NCBI GenBank assembly: GCA_023393155.1
Contig: JAEWML010000260.1
Coordinates: 1-9,674, forward strand
Direction of reading: 5' to 3'
Length of the DNA: 9,674 nt
Source of the DNA: Bacillota bacterium
GTDB lineage: Bacteria; Bacillota; Clostridia; Oscillospirales; Oscillospiraceae
How positions within the stretch are numbered: the first letter of the stretch is position 1; each line of letters starts with the position of its first letter. A program made the position numbers and the translations under genes. A model generated the notes under the pieces. That model was not told the DNA's origin, ran no database searches, and was given only the letters and a program-made list of their open reading frames with translations. Below, piece after piece: positions 1 to 6,312 of the stretch.

Positions 1-338
1 AGCGCCAGCAGCACCAGAAAAAAGCACAGCAGCATCCCCAGCCAGTCGTATTTCATGCGCACCTCTTTGCGGGCGGAGAGGAGGACCTCCGTTCCCAGCA
101 GAATCAATACGAGAGGAGAGAAGCGAAGGAACAGCCGCAGATCCAGCACGGGAAAGAGCAGGGCCGCCGTCATGGCAAGGCCTGCCGCCACCAGCGTCAC
201 GCCGAAGGTAAACGTTCCCACCCTGCGCTCCCGGGGGAAAGCGGACTTTTGCGCCGGAGAAGGGACGCAGTTTACATCCGCCGCAGAGGCTCGGCTTGCA
301 TTCGCCGCAGGGGCGCTTGCAGGATTATTTTCCGTCAT
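1..338 (-). CDS. LiaI/LiaF-like transmembrane protein, N-terminal part (runs off left edge)
   Basis: This is the fourth gene of the sigma-factor operon. It starts at the ATG at 338-336 and stays open to the window edge (112 codons seen). The start overlaps the previous gene by 14 nt and has an AGGAGG ribosome site at 348-353, 9 nt away. Residues 1-38 are polar and rich in Ala and Ser. They are followed by hydrophobic spans at about 40-62 and 63-88 and the start of a third at about 98. The pattern RVGTFTFGVTLVAAG, then a Pro-Leu-Asp hinge and FSPLVLILLGTEVLLSAR, is what I know from LiaI/LiaF-type (DUF5668-like) membrane modules in clostridial sigma/anti-sigma operons. The protein probably sits in the cytoplasmic membrane and takes part in envelope-stress sensing or response. 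That role is inferred from family and context. The missing C-terminus prevents a firmer name. Confidence 0.75.
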   Translation of the reverse strand, partial: MTENNPASAPAANASRASAADVNCVPSPAQKSAFPRERRVGTFTFGVTLVAAGLAMTAALLFPVLDLRLFLRFSPLVLILLGTEVLLSARKEVRMKYDWLGMLLCFFLVLLA

Positions 339-1086
339 TGTGCACGTCCTCCTCTTCGCCGGTCTTCCGGCTTTCGTTTTCTCTGATGCCGCTTTCCCAT
401 GGGGCGTTTTTTCCCGCTTCCGCTTCGGCGGCTTTCCCCTCGCGGAGAATGCGGGATACCTCGTCGGAAACGGCGCGATATTCCGGGGCGTGGCCTTCGG
501 TCGCGTCGGAAGAGGCCGTGAATTTCTGTACGACCGGTTCCTCCGCTGTTCCGGAGGGCGGGGTGAAGCCGTCGTCTGCGGGACGGGGCTTCGGGCCACG
601 GATGAACCATACCCCCAGCGCAATAATCATCACAAACAGGGCCAGCCGGGGCATCTGGTAGGTCAGCCAGTGAAGATTTACGCCGAACCGCGCCGAAAGG
701 AAGTCGGAAAAAGGACGGGCCGCCATCTGCCACGCGCCGTACAGCCCGGCAAGCACCAGCACCCAGCCCACCAGACTGTGCCGCTTTGCCAAAAGAAGAG
801 AAAACTGTTCCCGGTCCATAGGGGAGATGCTGACAGGATAGGCGTCCGGCTCGGCATCGCCGTTTTGCAGAGCGTGGGAGAGGTTGTAGGTGTCAAAAAA
901 GGAATACAGCCACAAAACCGGCAGCGCCAGCGCCAACTGCCCGAAATAAAGCCAGGTGCCAAGGCCGATAATCACGGCGAACAGGGACATGAGAGACAAT
1001 CCCCGCTTCATGTAGCCCTGATACATCTGCCCGCAGCCGGGGATACAGGCGGATAAAAACAACAAAAACGGATTTTTACGGGTCAT
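325..1086 (-). CDS. Multi-pass membrane protein of the sigma-factor operon, function unknown
   Basis: This 253-residue protein starts at the ATG at 1086, with AGGAGG at 1095-1100 and an 8-nt spacer. It lies 34 nt after the anti-sigma gene and overlaps the next gene by 14 nt, so the operon is tight. The N-terminus has the signature FLSACIPGCGQMYQGYMKRG (residues 10-29). It resembles the short TM2-like 'PGxGxxY.G...RG' modules often found beside PspC/LiaI-type proteins. Hydrophobic spans lie at about 5-22, 30-46, 47-66, 104-124 and 143-163. The tail from about 165 to 253 is soluble and rich in Glu, Arg and Ala, and is probably cytoplasmic. A role in a membrane stress response is inferred only from the operon. 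I do not recognise an enzymatic motif. Confidence 0.85.
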   Translation of the reverse strand: MTRKNPFLLFLSACIPGCGQMYQGYMKRGLSLMSLFAVIIGLGTWLYFGQLALALPVLWLYSFFDTYNLSHALQNGDAEPDAYPVSISPMDREQFSLLLAKRHSLVGWVLVLAGLYGAWQMAARPFSDFLSARFGVNLHWLTYQMPRLALFVMIIALGVWFIRGPKPRPADDGFTPPSGTAEEPVVQKFTASSDATEGHAPEYRAVSDEVSRILREGKAAEAEAGKNAPWESGIRENESRKTGEEEDVHNDGK

Positions 1087-1120
1087 AAAAAAGCCCTCCT
1101 TAAAATTGGGGTTGGTTTAT

Positions 1121-1585
1121 TTAATCTGTGGCTCCGCCGCCAAAGGAGAATAGCTCGCTAAGCCGCGCAAGGCTGTCGCCAAGGGCTCTGTCAAGCTGCT
1201 GTGCTTGCTGGGGAAAATCCGCCTGACGGAGGGCGGAGAGGGCGGAGTCCGACAATGCGGTGGAGCCTGTCACCAGCCCGCCGAAGACGTTAAAGCTCCA
1301 TAAACTGGCGGCGATGGCAATGGCGGCGGCGGCAGTGGCAAACCGGCCGGCAAGCTCACGGGCGTTCCGGCGGCGAATGCGCGGCCACAGCGTATTGCGA
1401 CAGGAATGCGCTGGGGTCAGCAGCGCGTCATGGGGCAGGCGCTCCACGGAGCGAAGCAGACACGCGTCGCAGAATTCCAGATGCTCGGCAATTTCCAGCC
1501 GGTCAAGCTCCGTGAGCGGCTCGCCGGACAAAAGGGCTTGCAGGGCATCGTCCGTCAGATGTCCGCCGGAATCAAATGTATTCAT
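1121..1585 (-). CDS. Zinc-binding membrane anti-sigma factor (zf-HC2 / ZAS type)
   Basis: This 154-residue protein is encoded directly after the sigma factor and overlaps it by 14 nt. Its AGGAGG site (1593-1598) sits 7 nt before the ATG. The N-terminal cytoplasmic domain holds the H-x3-C-x2-C zinc motif as H35, C39 and C42 in EHLEFCDACLLR, which is the hallmark of ZAS-type anti-sigma factors. A basic stretch (RIRRR, about 69-73) precedes one membrane span at about 81-103. The remaining 50 residues would lie outside the membrane and look like an amphipathic helix with repeated Leu/Ala. By family knowledge the N-terminal domain binds and holds the ECF sigma factor until a signal arrives at the membrane. 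The signal cannot be read from the sequence. The membrane part is short and has no recognisable sensor domain, so the neighbouring membrane proteins may help sense it. Confidence 0.85.
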   Translation of the reverse strand: MNTFDSGGHLTDDALQALLSGEPLTELDRLEIAEHLEFCDACLLRSVERLPHDALLTPAHSCRNTLWPRIRRRNARELAGRFATAAAAIAIAASLWSFNVFGGLVTGSTALSDSALSALRQADFPQQAQQLDRALGDSLARLSELFSFGGGATD

Positions 1586-2084
1586 GGGACGACCTCCTGT
1601 TCCATTGCTCCTGAATCAGCAGCTTTCCCCGGGAAATCTGGGTGCGGACGGTTTTCACCGGCCTGCCCAGACATTGAGCCGTTTCCTCCGGCGTGCGCTC
1701 CTGCAAAAGGTGGAGGACGCACACCTGACGGTAAGGCTCCCGAAGATTTTCAATAATCTGTGTCATGGCCGCCCGCTCGCTGTTGGCAATAGCCAGCTCC
1801 TCCGCAGGGGGCGACAGGCCGGGCGGAATAAAATCGTCGCCGGGGAGAAGGGTGTGGCGGGAATAGGCGGTTTGAAGGTGGTCCTTTGCCTTATTTACGG
1901 CGATTCTGGCCAGCCACTGCCGCTCAAAGCCTACCGGGCAGCGGTCCCGGTGGGCGTAGGCGGAGAGGAAGGTTTCCTGCGTCAAGTCCTCCGCCATTGC
2001 CCCGTCCCGCACCAGACGGTGGCAAACGGTGTAGACCAGCCGTTCATAGTCCGCCACCAGCGCGGTAAATTCCTGATTTGTCAT
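1572..2084 (-). CDS. ECF-family RNA polymerase sigma factor
   Basis: This 170-residue sigma factor has only regions 2 and 4, as expected of the ECF group. Region 2 covers about residues 5-70 and contains DYERLVYTVCHRLVRD and the AEDLTQETFLSAY motif (31-43) used in core binding and -10 recognition. Region 4 covers about 113-163, with the helix-turn-helix TPEETAQCLGRPVKTVRTQI (131-150). It heads an operon with its anti-sigma factor and two membrane proteins. I chose the ATG at 2084 because family members begin near MTNxEF. The ribosome site GGGAGG (2105-2110) is 20 nt from that ATG and 11 nt from an in-frame GTG at 2093, so translation may start at 2093 and add three residues. A longer in-frame ATG at 2144 lies inside the predicted promoter and is unlikely. 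The regulon is not visible beyond its own promoter. Confidence 0.92.
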   Translation of the reverse strand: MTNQEFTALVADYERLVYTVCHRLVRDGAMAEDLTQETFLSAYAHRDRCPVGFERQWLARIAVNKAKDHLQTAYSRHTLLPGDDFIPPGLSPPAEELAIANSERAAMTQIIENLREPYRQVCVLHLLQERTPEETAQCLGRPVKTVRTQISRGKLLIQEQWNRRSSHEYI

Positions 2085-2123
2085 GATATGCACACCGGCG
2101 GACACCTCCCTTGCGTCTGCTGA

Positions 2124-2153
2124 TAATACGGTACGGCGGGGCAAATTGCTTCA
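2124..2153 (-). promoter_or_regulatory. Probable ECF-type autoregulatory promoter of the sigma operon
   Basis: Reading the minus strand, TGAAGC (2153-2148) is followed by 17 nt and CGTATTA (2130-2124). This is close to the Bacillus ECF pattern TGAAAC-N16/17-CGTA and poor as a housekeeping promoter. The predicted transcript start is near 2117, just before the GGGAGG ribosome site at 2105-2110. An AT-rich tract at 2154-2183 lies immediately upstream of the -35 and could act as an UP element. Position directly before an ECF sigma gene supports self-activation, which is common for such genes. The claim rests on motif match only. Confidence 0.6.
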
Positions 2154-2228
2154 ACTTTTTGAAAATTTATAAAATTTTTTTCCAAAACGGACCCAAATTG
2201 CCGCGCCAAAACACGCCTTTGCCGATGC
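2154..2228. other. Divergent intergenic spacer with AT-rich tract and small repeats
   Basis: No gene is seen here. The stretch separates the sigma operon from the NimA-like gene. It holds an A/T tract at 2154-2183, inside which AAAATTT-ATA-AAATTTT (2162-2178) forms a perfect dyad. The 8-mer CAAATTGC occurs at 2194-2201, and a second copy at 2142-2149 lies within the ECF promoter, 52 bp apart. The tract may bend DNA or contact the RNA polymerase alpha subunit. A regulator site is possible but unproven. Confidence 0.35.
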
Positions 2229-2257
2229 TTGACGGCGGTCAGGAAAGCTGATAGACT
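2229..2257 (+). promoter_or_regulatory. Housekeeping promoter of the NimA-like / dus operon
   Basis: TTGACG (2229-2234) is separated by 17 nt from TAGACT (2252-2257). A TG two bases upstream of the -10 (2249-2250) makes it an extended -10 promoter. The start of transcription would be near 2264, leaving a leader of about 46 nt before the ATG at 2310. No operator-like dyad is evident inside it. Confidence 0.6.
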
Positions 2258-2309
2258 GAACTGCGAAAATTTACCGCGTAAAAACGCGGGACGGGAAAGA
2301 GGGATTGTC

Positions 2310-2792
2310 ATGCATGAGATGCGCAGAAAGGACCGTCAGGTGACGGACCGGGCGGAAATCCATCGGGTTCTGGACGAGTGCGAGGTGTGCCGCGTGGGCT
2401 TTTTCGACGGGAAAGAGGTCTATATTGTGCCTCTGAACTTCGGCTATGAGGAGAAGGACGGCAAGCTGACCTTTTATTTCCACTCCGCCGGCCAGGGGCG
2501 TAAGGTGGAACTCCTTGCCAGAGGCGAAAAGGCGGGCTTTGAGCTGGACTGCGGACATCAGGTGGTGCCGGGGGAGAAGGCCTGTAACTACACAGCGATG
2601 TACAAAAGCATTATCGGCACGGGCCGCACCTATGAGATTATGGATGAGGACAAGCTGCACGCCATGCAGTGCCTGATGGCCCATTATACCGAGAAAACCG
2701 GCGAAAAGCCGGAGCTTCCCCCCGAGGCCCTGAAACGGGTGCGGATGTTCGCTCTGGAGGCGGAGGAGCTGAGCTGCAAGGAACACCTGTGA
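2310..2792 (+). CDS. NimA-like flavin-binding protein (pyridoxamine 5'-phosphate oxidase family)
   Basis: This 160-residue cytoplasmic protein belongs to the split-barrel FMN-binding group that includes pyridoxamine-phosphate-oxidase-like and 5-nitroimidazole-resistance (Nim) proteins. It shows the typical start MRRKDRQVTD (residues 4-13), the barrel strands CRVGFFDGKEVYIVPLNFGY (27-46), and LTFYFHSAGQGRKVELL (53-69). His58 in FHSAGQGRK corresponds to the conserved His of Nim proteins, which carries a pyruvate adduct in a Deinococcus homologue. The length is normal. The ATG at 2310 is preceded by AGAGGG (2298-2303) at 6 nt. An upstream in-frame extension to 2229 starts inside the promoter and was rejected. 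Its real substrate is unknown. Most chromosomal members are general flavin reductases or have no assigned reaction, so drug resistance should not be assumed. Its stop codon overlaps the start of the dus gene, indicating translational coupling. Confidence 0.85.
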   Translation: MHEMRRKDRQVTDRAEIHRVLDECEVCRVGFFDGKEVYIVPLNFGYEEKDGKLTFYFHSAGQGRKVELLARGEKAGFELDCGHQVVPGEKACNYTAMYKSIIGTGRTYEIMDEDKLHAMQCLMAHYTEKTGEKPELPPEALKRVRMFALEAEELSCKEHL

Positions 2793-3781
2793 TAGAGATG
2801 CTGCGCATTGAGTCCGCGCCGCTGGAGGGAATCTCCACATGGCTGTTCCGCAAAACCCATCGGCAGATGTTCGGCGGGGTGGACCGGTACTTCACGCCCT
2901 TTTTCTCCCCCACGCCGGAACGGAAGCTGACCGCAAAGGAACTGCGGGACCTCGCTCCGGAGAATAACGCGGGCGTTCCCGCCGTGCCCCAGATTATGGC
3001 GAAACGGGCAGGGGACTTTCTCTGGGCTGCGGAGGAGGCGCGGGAGCTGGGCTTTGACGAGGTGAATTTGAATCTTGGCTGCCCTTCCGGCACCGTGACG
3101 GCGAAGGGAAAGGGTGCGGGCTTTCTCCTCCGCCCGGAGGAGCTGGACGCGTTTTTTGCGGAGGTATTTGAGAGCGTTTGTCTGCCGGTTTCGGTGAAGA
3201 CCCGCATCGGCTACCACGACCCGGCGGAATTTGGACGGCTTTTGGAGATTTTCAACCGCTATCCCATTCAAGAGCTGATTATCCATCCTCGACTGCGTGG
3301 GCAGTTTTACAGGGGAGAGGTGCATCTGGACGCGTTTTCCGACGCGCTTGCCGCCAGCCGCCTGCCTGTGACCTATAACGGCGATCTGGTGACGCAGGAG
3401 GATGTGGCGGAATTTTCCGGGCGCTTTCCCGCTGTGGACACGGTGATGATAGGCCGGGGGATCATTGCGGACCCGGCTCTGCCCCGCAAGCTCCGGGGCG
3501 GCCCGCCCGCCAATCGGGAGGAAATACGCACCTACGTTCGGACGCTCTACGAGGGCTATCGGACGGCCTATGGCTATCCCGGCTTTGCGGCCCAGCGGAT
3601 GAAGGAGCTTTGGTTTTACCTCATCAACCTGTTTGAAGACGGGGATAAATACGCAAAAAAACTGCGCCGGGTGGGCAACGCGGCGGAATACGAGCATTTG
3701 GAGGCGGGGATTTTCCGGGATTTGGAGCTGCTGTCCCAGCCCCGCAAGCCTCTGGACGGAACGGGGCAGGGAAGAGGATAG
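2789..3781 (+). CDS. dus: tRNA-dihydrouridine synthase family protein
   Basis: This is a 330-residue FMN-dependent TIM-barrel enzyme of the Dus family, which reduces uridine to dihydrouridine in tRNA using NADPH. Key residues are present: Cys98 in NLNLGCPSG (the usual general acid), Lys137 in SVKTRIG, His166 in IIHPR, the phosphate-site motif YNGDL (196-200) and IGRG (221-224). The C-terminal helical domain runs from about 245. Translation most likely begins at the GTG at 2789, which overlaps the preceding stop as GTGA and has AAGGA at 2778-2782 with a 6-nt spacer. An ATG at 2798 is the alternative, but its spacing to that site is 15 nt. The N-terminus (LFRKTHRQMFGGVDRYFTPF) marks a clostridial Dus subgroup rather than classic DusA, B or C. 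Which tRNA position it modifies cannot be told from sequence alone. Confidence 0.9.
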   Translation: MIEMLRIESAPLEGISTWLFRKTHRQMFGGVDRYFTPFFSPTPERKLTAKELRDLAPENNAGVPAVPQIMAKRAGDFLWAAEEARELGFDEVNLNLGCPSGTVTAKGKGAGFLLRPEELDAFFAEVFESVCLPVSVKTRIGYHDPAEFGRLLEIFNRYPIQELIIHPRLRGQFYRGEVHLDAFSDALAASRLPVTYNGDLVTQEDVAEFSGRFPAVDTVMIGRGIIADPALPRKLRGGPPANREEIRTYVRTLYEGYRTAYGYPGFAAQRMKELWFYLINLFEDGDKYAKKLRRVGNAAEYEHLEAGIFRDLELLSQPRKPLDGTGQGRG

Positions 3782-3789
3782 CGGACCGC

Positions 3790-3833
3790 GCCGCTGTGCT
3801 TACAGAGCGGCCTTTAGCGCGCATGATTTTTTT
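3790..3833 (+). terminator. Weak hairpin with distant T-run between dus and the small gene
   Basis: GCCGCT (3790-3795) can pair with AGCGGC (3806-3811), with two further pairs across a bulge. Seven T residues lie at 3827-3833, but 15 nt after the stem. This is not a standard intrinsic terminator and may at most reduce readthrough into the 59-residue gene. Confidence 0.2.
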
Positions 3834-3866
3834 CCTGCGGGGAAGACTTTTCCTGAGGTGATGCGA

Positions 3867-4046
3867 ATGGAAGCCAATGAGCTGCCCCTTGGCATGGGGA
3901 TGGCGCTGGCGCAGGACGTGGCCGCCATGGAGCGGTTTGCAGCTCTGCCCGAGGCGGAGAAGCAGGCCGTGATCAACGGCGCCCACGCCGTCCGGTCCAG
4001 CGCGGAGATGCGGGCGTACCTGCAAACCACGCTGCGCGGAGAATAG
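3867..4046 (+). CDS. Conserved small protein of unknown function (59 aa)
   Basis: The ATG at 3867 has GAGGTG (3855-3860) at 6 nt. An alternative ATG at 3861 would overlap the spacer and add only two residues. The product is 59 residues: MEANELPLGMGMALAQDVAAMERF, then a helical segment LPEAEKQAVINGAHAVRSSAEMRAYLQ. The pattern 'LPxGxGMALAQ...AMxxFAxLxExEKQAVIxxAHxVxSxxEM' is one I recognise from many short hypothetical proteins of Clostridia. No catalytic motif, signal peptide or membrane segment is visible. It is probably a small, mostly alpha-helical cytoplasmic protein. No promoter is seen in the 85 nt after dus, so it is probably expressed from the dus transcript. The strong hairpin begins at the base after its stop codon. 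Confidence 0.75.
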   Translation: MEANELPLGMGMALAQDVAAMERFAALPEAEKQAVINGAHAVRSSAEMRAYLQTTLRGE

Positions 4047-4093
4047 CGCTAAAGGGCTCCCCCGGACGTTTTGTCCGGGGGAGCCCTTTAGCG
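4047..4093. terminator. Perfect 21-bp hairpin, probable bidirectional terminator
   Basis: The left arm 4047-4067 and right arm 4073-4093 are exact reverse complements around a 5-nt loop GTTTT. The stem is GC-rich in its upper part (CTCCCCCGGAC / GTCCGGGGGAG), and on either strand the outer part gives CCCTTTAGCG. It starts at the base after the stop of the plus-strand small gene and lies 20 nt beyond the stop of the last minus-strand feo gene, so it serves two convergent operons. The U-tract is short (TTTAGCG) in both directions, so termination may be helped by Rho or the hairpin may mainly protect 3' ends. Confidence 0.75.
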
Positions 4094-4113
4094 TGTAAAA
4101 AACCAGTGGAAGT

Positions 4114-4272
4114 TTAGGGCTTTTGGCTGTTGCAGTCGTCGCAGTCGTCGCTGCGGTCACAACGGTCACAGCAGCCGTCGCACCCGGCGCAGCCGCCCCT
4201 ATGCCTGTACCGAAAACGGAGCGCCGCCGCCAGCCAGAGCGCCAGCGCCAGAAGAATTAAAAATTCCAGCAT
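4114..4272 (-). CDS. FeoB-associated Cys-rich membrane protein (52 aa)
   Basis: The minus-strand ATG at 4272 has GAGGAGGG at 4279-4286, about 8 nt upstream, and lies 39 nt after feoB. The 52-residue product has one hydrophobic helix (residues 2-18, LEFLILLALALWLAAAL), a basic stop-transfer stretch (RFRYRHR, 19-25), and a Cys/Asp-rich tail with Cys at 28, 31, 34, 35, 38, 44 and 47 (CAGC, CDGCC, CDDC). This architecture and position match the FeoB-associated Cys-rich family (PF12669). The tail probably faces the cytoplasm and may accept Fe2+ emerging from FeoB or hold an iron-sulfur centre. This role is inferred, as no reaction is established to my knowledge. The tail is encoded partly by the tandem 9-bp repeat GCAGTCGTC (plus strand 4132-4149), which adds a D-D-C unit. 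Nothing suggests a pseudogene. Confidence 0.88.
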   Translation of the reverse strand: MLEFLILLALALWLAAALRFRYRHRGGCAGCDGCCDRCDRSDDCDDCNSQKP

Positions 4273-4311
4273 AAACCGCCCTCCTCGGAAAAATCCGCAA
4301 AGCGTCGTGTT

Positions 4312-6312
4312 TCAAAGCAGCAGAACCAGCCGGTAAACCACAAAGGCCGTCAGCCAGGCCACGGCGCACTGGCCCACCGCCATCTCCGCCGCCTTCCAGC
4401 CGGAGCCAAGCTCCTGCCGAACAGCGGAAATTGCGGCAACGCAAGGCGTATAAAGCAGTGTAAAGGTTAAAAAGCTGATAGCGGAAGCGGGGGTAAACAG
4501 ACTGCCCAAGGCCCCTGCAACATTGCCCGCCGCCCCGGTGAGCACGCCCAGCGTGGACACCACGGACTCCTTGGCGATAAAGCCGGTGACAAGCGCGGTG
4601 GATACCCGCCAGTCCGCAAAGCCCAAGGGGGCAAACAGGGGAGAGAGCATCGCGCCCGTCAGAGCCAGCAGGCTGTCGGCGCTGTCATCCACCACGTTGA
4701 ACCGCACGTCAAAGGTTTGGAGGAACCAGACAACGAGCGTGGCGATAAAAATGACGGTAAAGGCCCGTTCCAAAAAATCCTTGGCCTTGTCCCAGCACAG
4801 CCGTCCAACGCTTTGAAGCGAGGGGAAGCGGTAGTTGGGAAGCTCCATGACAAAGGGGACGGGGTTGCCCCGAAACACCGTGCCGCCCAAAAGCTTTGCG
4901 GCCAAAATGCCTGCCAGAATGCCCATCAGATACAGCGAGGTTATCACAAGCCCGCCCTTTCCGGGGAAAAAGGCGGCGGTAAACACGCCGTAAATGGGAA
5001 TTTTCGCAGAACAGCTCATGAAGGGGGTCAGCAGAATTGTCATCTGCCTGTCCCGCTCCGAGGCCAGCGTCCGGGTGGCCATGATGGCGGGGACGGAGCA
5101 GCCGAAGCCCACCAGCATGGGCACGATGCTGCGGCCCGACAGGCCGATTTTCCGAAGAAGCTGATCCATGACGAAGGCCACCCGGGCCATATAGCCCGTG
5201 TCCTCCAAAATGGACAGAAAGAAAAACAGCACCACGATGATGGGCAGGAAGGACAGCACGCTCCCAACCCCCGCGAACACCCCGTCAATGACCAGAGAGT
5301 GGACCACGGGGTTCAGGTCGTACTGCGTCAGTGTCCGGTCCGCGATGGAGGCCAGGGCGTCGATGCCCTTTGCCAAAAGATCGGAAAGGACCGCGCCCAC
5401 CACGTTGAAGGTGAGATAGAAAATAGACAGCATGACCCCGAAGAAGATGGGCAACGCCCAAATCCGGTGGGTGAGCACCCGGTCGATCCGCTCGCTTCTT
5501 GCCCGCTCGGCGGATTGGGAGGGCTTTACCACCGTGTCGCGGCAGATCCGCCCGATAAACTCATACCGCATGTCGGCCAGCGCGGCGTTGCGGTCCATGC
5601 CGCGCTCTGTCTCCATTTCCGTGATGCTGTGCTCAATCAGCTCCAGCTCGTTTTGGTCCAGCTCCAGCCGCGCGGCGATGTCCGAATCGCCCTCGATGAG
5701 CTTGGTTGCGGCGAAGCGGACGGAGATGCGGGCGGCCTGCGCATGGTCCTCAATCTGATGGGCCACCGCGTGAATGCACCGGTGGACGGGACCGGGGGGG
5801 CAAAAGTCCTTGACGGCGGGAAGTGTGCGGTGCTTGGCGGTCAACACCGCCGCGTCCACAAGCTCGCTCACGCCCTCGTTTTTTACGGCGGAAATGGGAA
5901 CCACCGGAATACCCAAAGCCTTGGACATACCGGCCACGTTGACGGTGCCGCCGTTTTTGCGCACCTCGTCCATCATGTTCAGCGCCAGAACCATGGGAAT
6001 CTGCATTTCCATAAGCTGAAGCGTTAAGTACAAATTTCGCTCGATGTTTGACGCGTCCACGATGTTGATAATGCAGTCGGGCCGCTCGCCCAGAATGAAG
6101 TCCCGGGTGACAATCTCCTCCGGCGTGTAGGGCCGGATGGAATAGATGCCCGGCAGGTCCACCACCGTGCAGTCCCTCTCTCCCCGGATTTCCCCGAATT
6201 TCCGGTCCACCGTCACGCCGGGGAAATTGCCAACGTGCTGGTTGGATCCGGTAAGCTGGTTGAACAGCGTGGTTTTTCCGCAGTTCTGATTTCCCGCCAA
6301 AGCAAAGATCAT
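4312..6312 (-). CDS. feoB: Ferrous iron transport protein B (GTPase-coupled permease)
   Basis: This 666-residue inner-membrane protein imports Fe2+. The N-terminal G domain is complete: G1 GNQNCGKTT (7-15), switch region VGNFPGVTVDRK (27-38), G3 DLPG (52-55), G4 NMMD (112-115) and G5 ISA (140-142). A helical guanine-dissociation-inhibitor region follows, including KLIEGD (204-209) and YEFIGRICRDTV (250-261). The membrane half begins near residue 284. It carries the paired Gate motifs GFGCSVPAIMATRT with Cys405 and PFMSCSAKIPIY with Cys434, the signature LEDTGYMAR (369-377), and Cys624 in LLYTPCVAA near the C-terminus. Length is a little below E. coli FeoB but normal for clostridial forms. The start ATG overlaps the feoA stop as ATGA, so the two are translationally coupled. 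Regulation would follow the feoA promoter and its candidate iron box. No frameshift or missing core residue was seen. Confidence 0.97.
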   Translation of the reverse strand: MIFALAGNQNCGKTTLFNQLTGSNQHVGNFPGVTVDRKFGEIRGERDCTVVDLPGIYSIRPYTPEEIVTRDFILGERPDCIINIVDASNIERNLYLTLQLMEMQIPMVLALNMMDEVRKNGGTVNVAGMSKALGIPVVPISAVKNEGVSELVDAAVLTAKHRTLPAVKDFCPPGPVHRCIHAVAHQIEDHAQAARISVRFAATKLIEGDSDIAARLELDQNELELIEHSITEMETERGMDRNAALADMRYEFIGRICRDTVVKPSQSAERARSERIDRVLTHRIWALPIFFGVMLSIFYLTFNVVGAVLSDLLAKGIDALASIADRTLTQYDLNPVVHSLVIDGVFAGVGSVLSFLPIIVVLFFFLSILEDTGYMARVAFVMDQLLRKIGLSGRSIVPMLVGFGCSVPAIMATRTLASERDRQMTILLTPFMSCSAKIPIYGVFTAAFFPGKGGLVITSLYLMGILAGILAAKLLGGTVFRGNPVPFVMELPNYRFPSLQSVGRLCWDKAKDFLERAFTVIFIATLVVWFLQTFDVRFNVVDDSADSLLALTGAMLSPLFAPLGFADWRVSTALVTGFIAKESVVSTLGVLTGAAGNVAGALGSLFTPASAISFLTFTLLYTPCVAAISAVRQELGSGWKAAEMAVGQCAVAWLTAFVVYRLVLLL

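Noticed and set aside
55..1056. Long plus-strand open frame of 333 codons
   Set aside because: It is antisense to two well-supported membrane genes with good ribosome sites, and its composition (Arg/Gly/His-rich, no domain) is typical of a shadow frame in GC-rich DNA.
2160..2200. Housekeeping promoter TTGGGT / TATAAA upstream of the sigma gene (minus strand)
   Set aside because: The spacer is 19 nt and the -35 is poor. The ECF-type pair nearer to the gene fits better.
2310..2792. Nitroimidazole resistance gene
   Set aside because: The family includes Nim proteins, but most chromosomal members have no shown drug activity, so resistance is not claimed.
4132..4149. Tandem 9-bp repeat as a possible CRISPR or satellite repeat
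   Set aside because: There are only two copies, and they lie in frame within the Cys/Asp-rich coding tail, so they reflect protein repetition.
4717..6027. 436-codon plus-strand frame across feoB
   Set aside because: It is antisense to complete FeoB GTPase and gate motifs. Its predicted protein is rich in Gly, His and Gln with no known fold.
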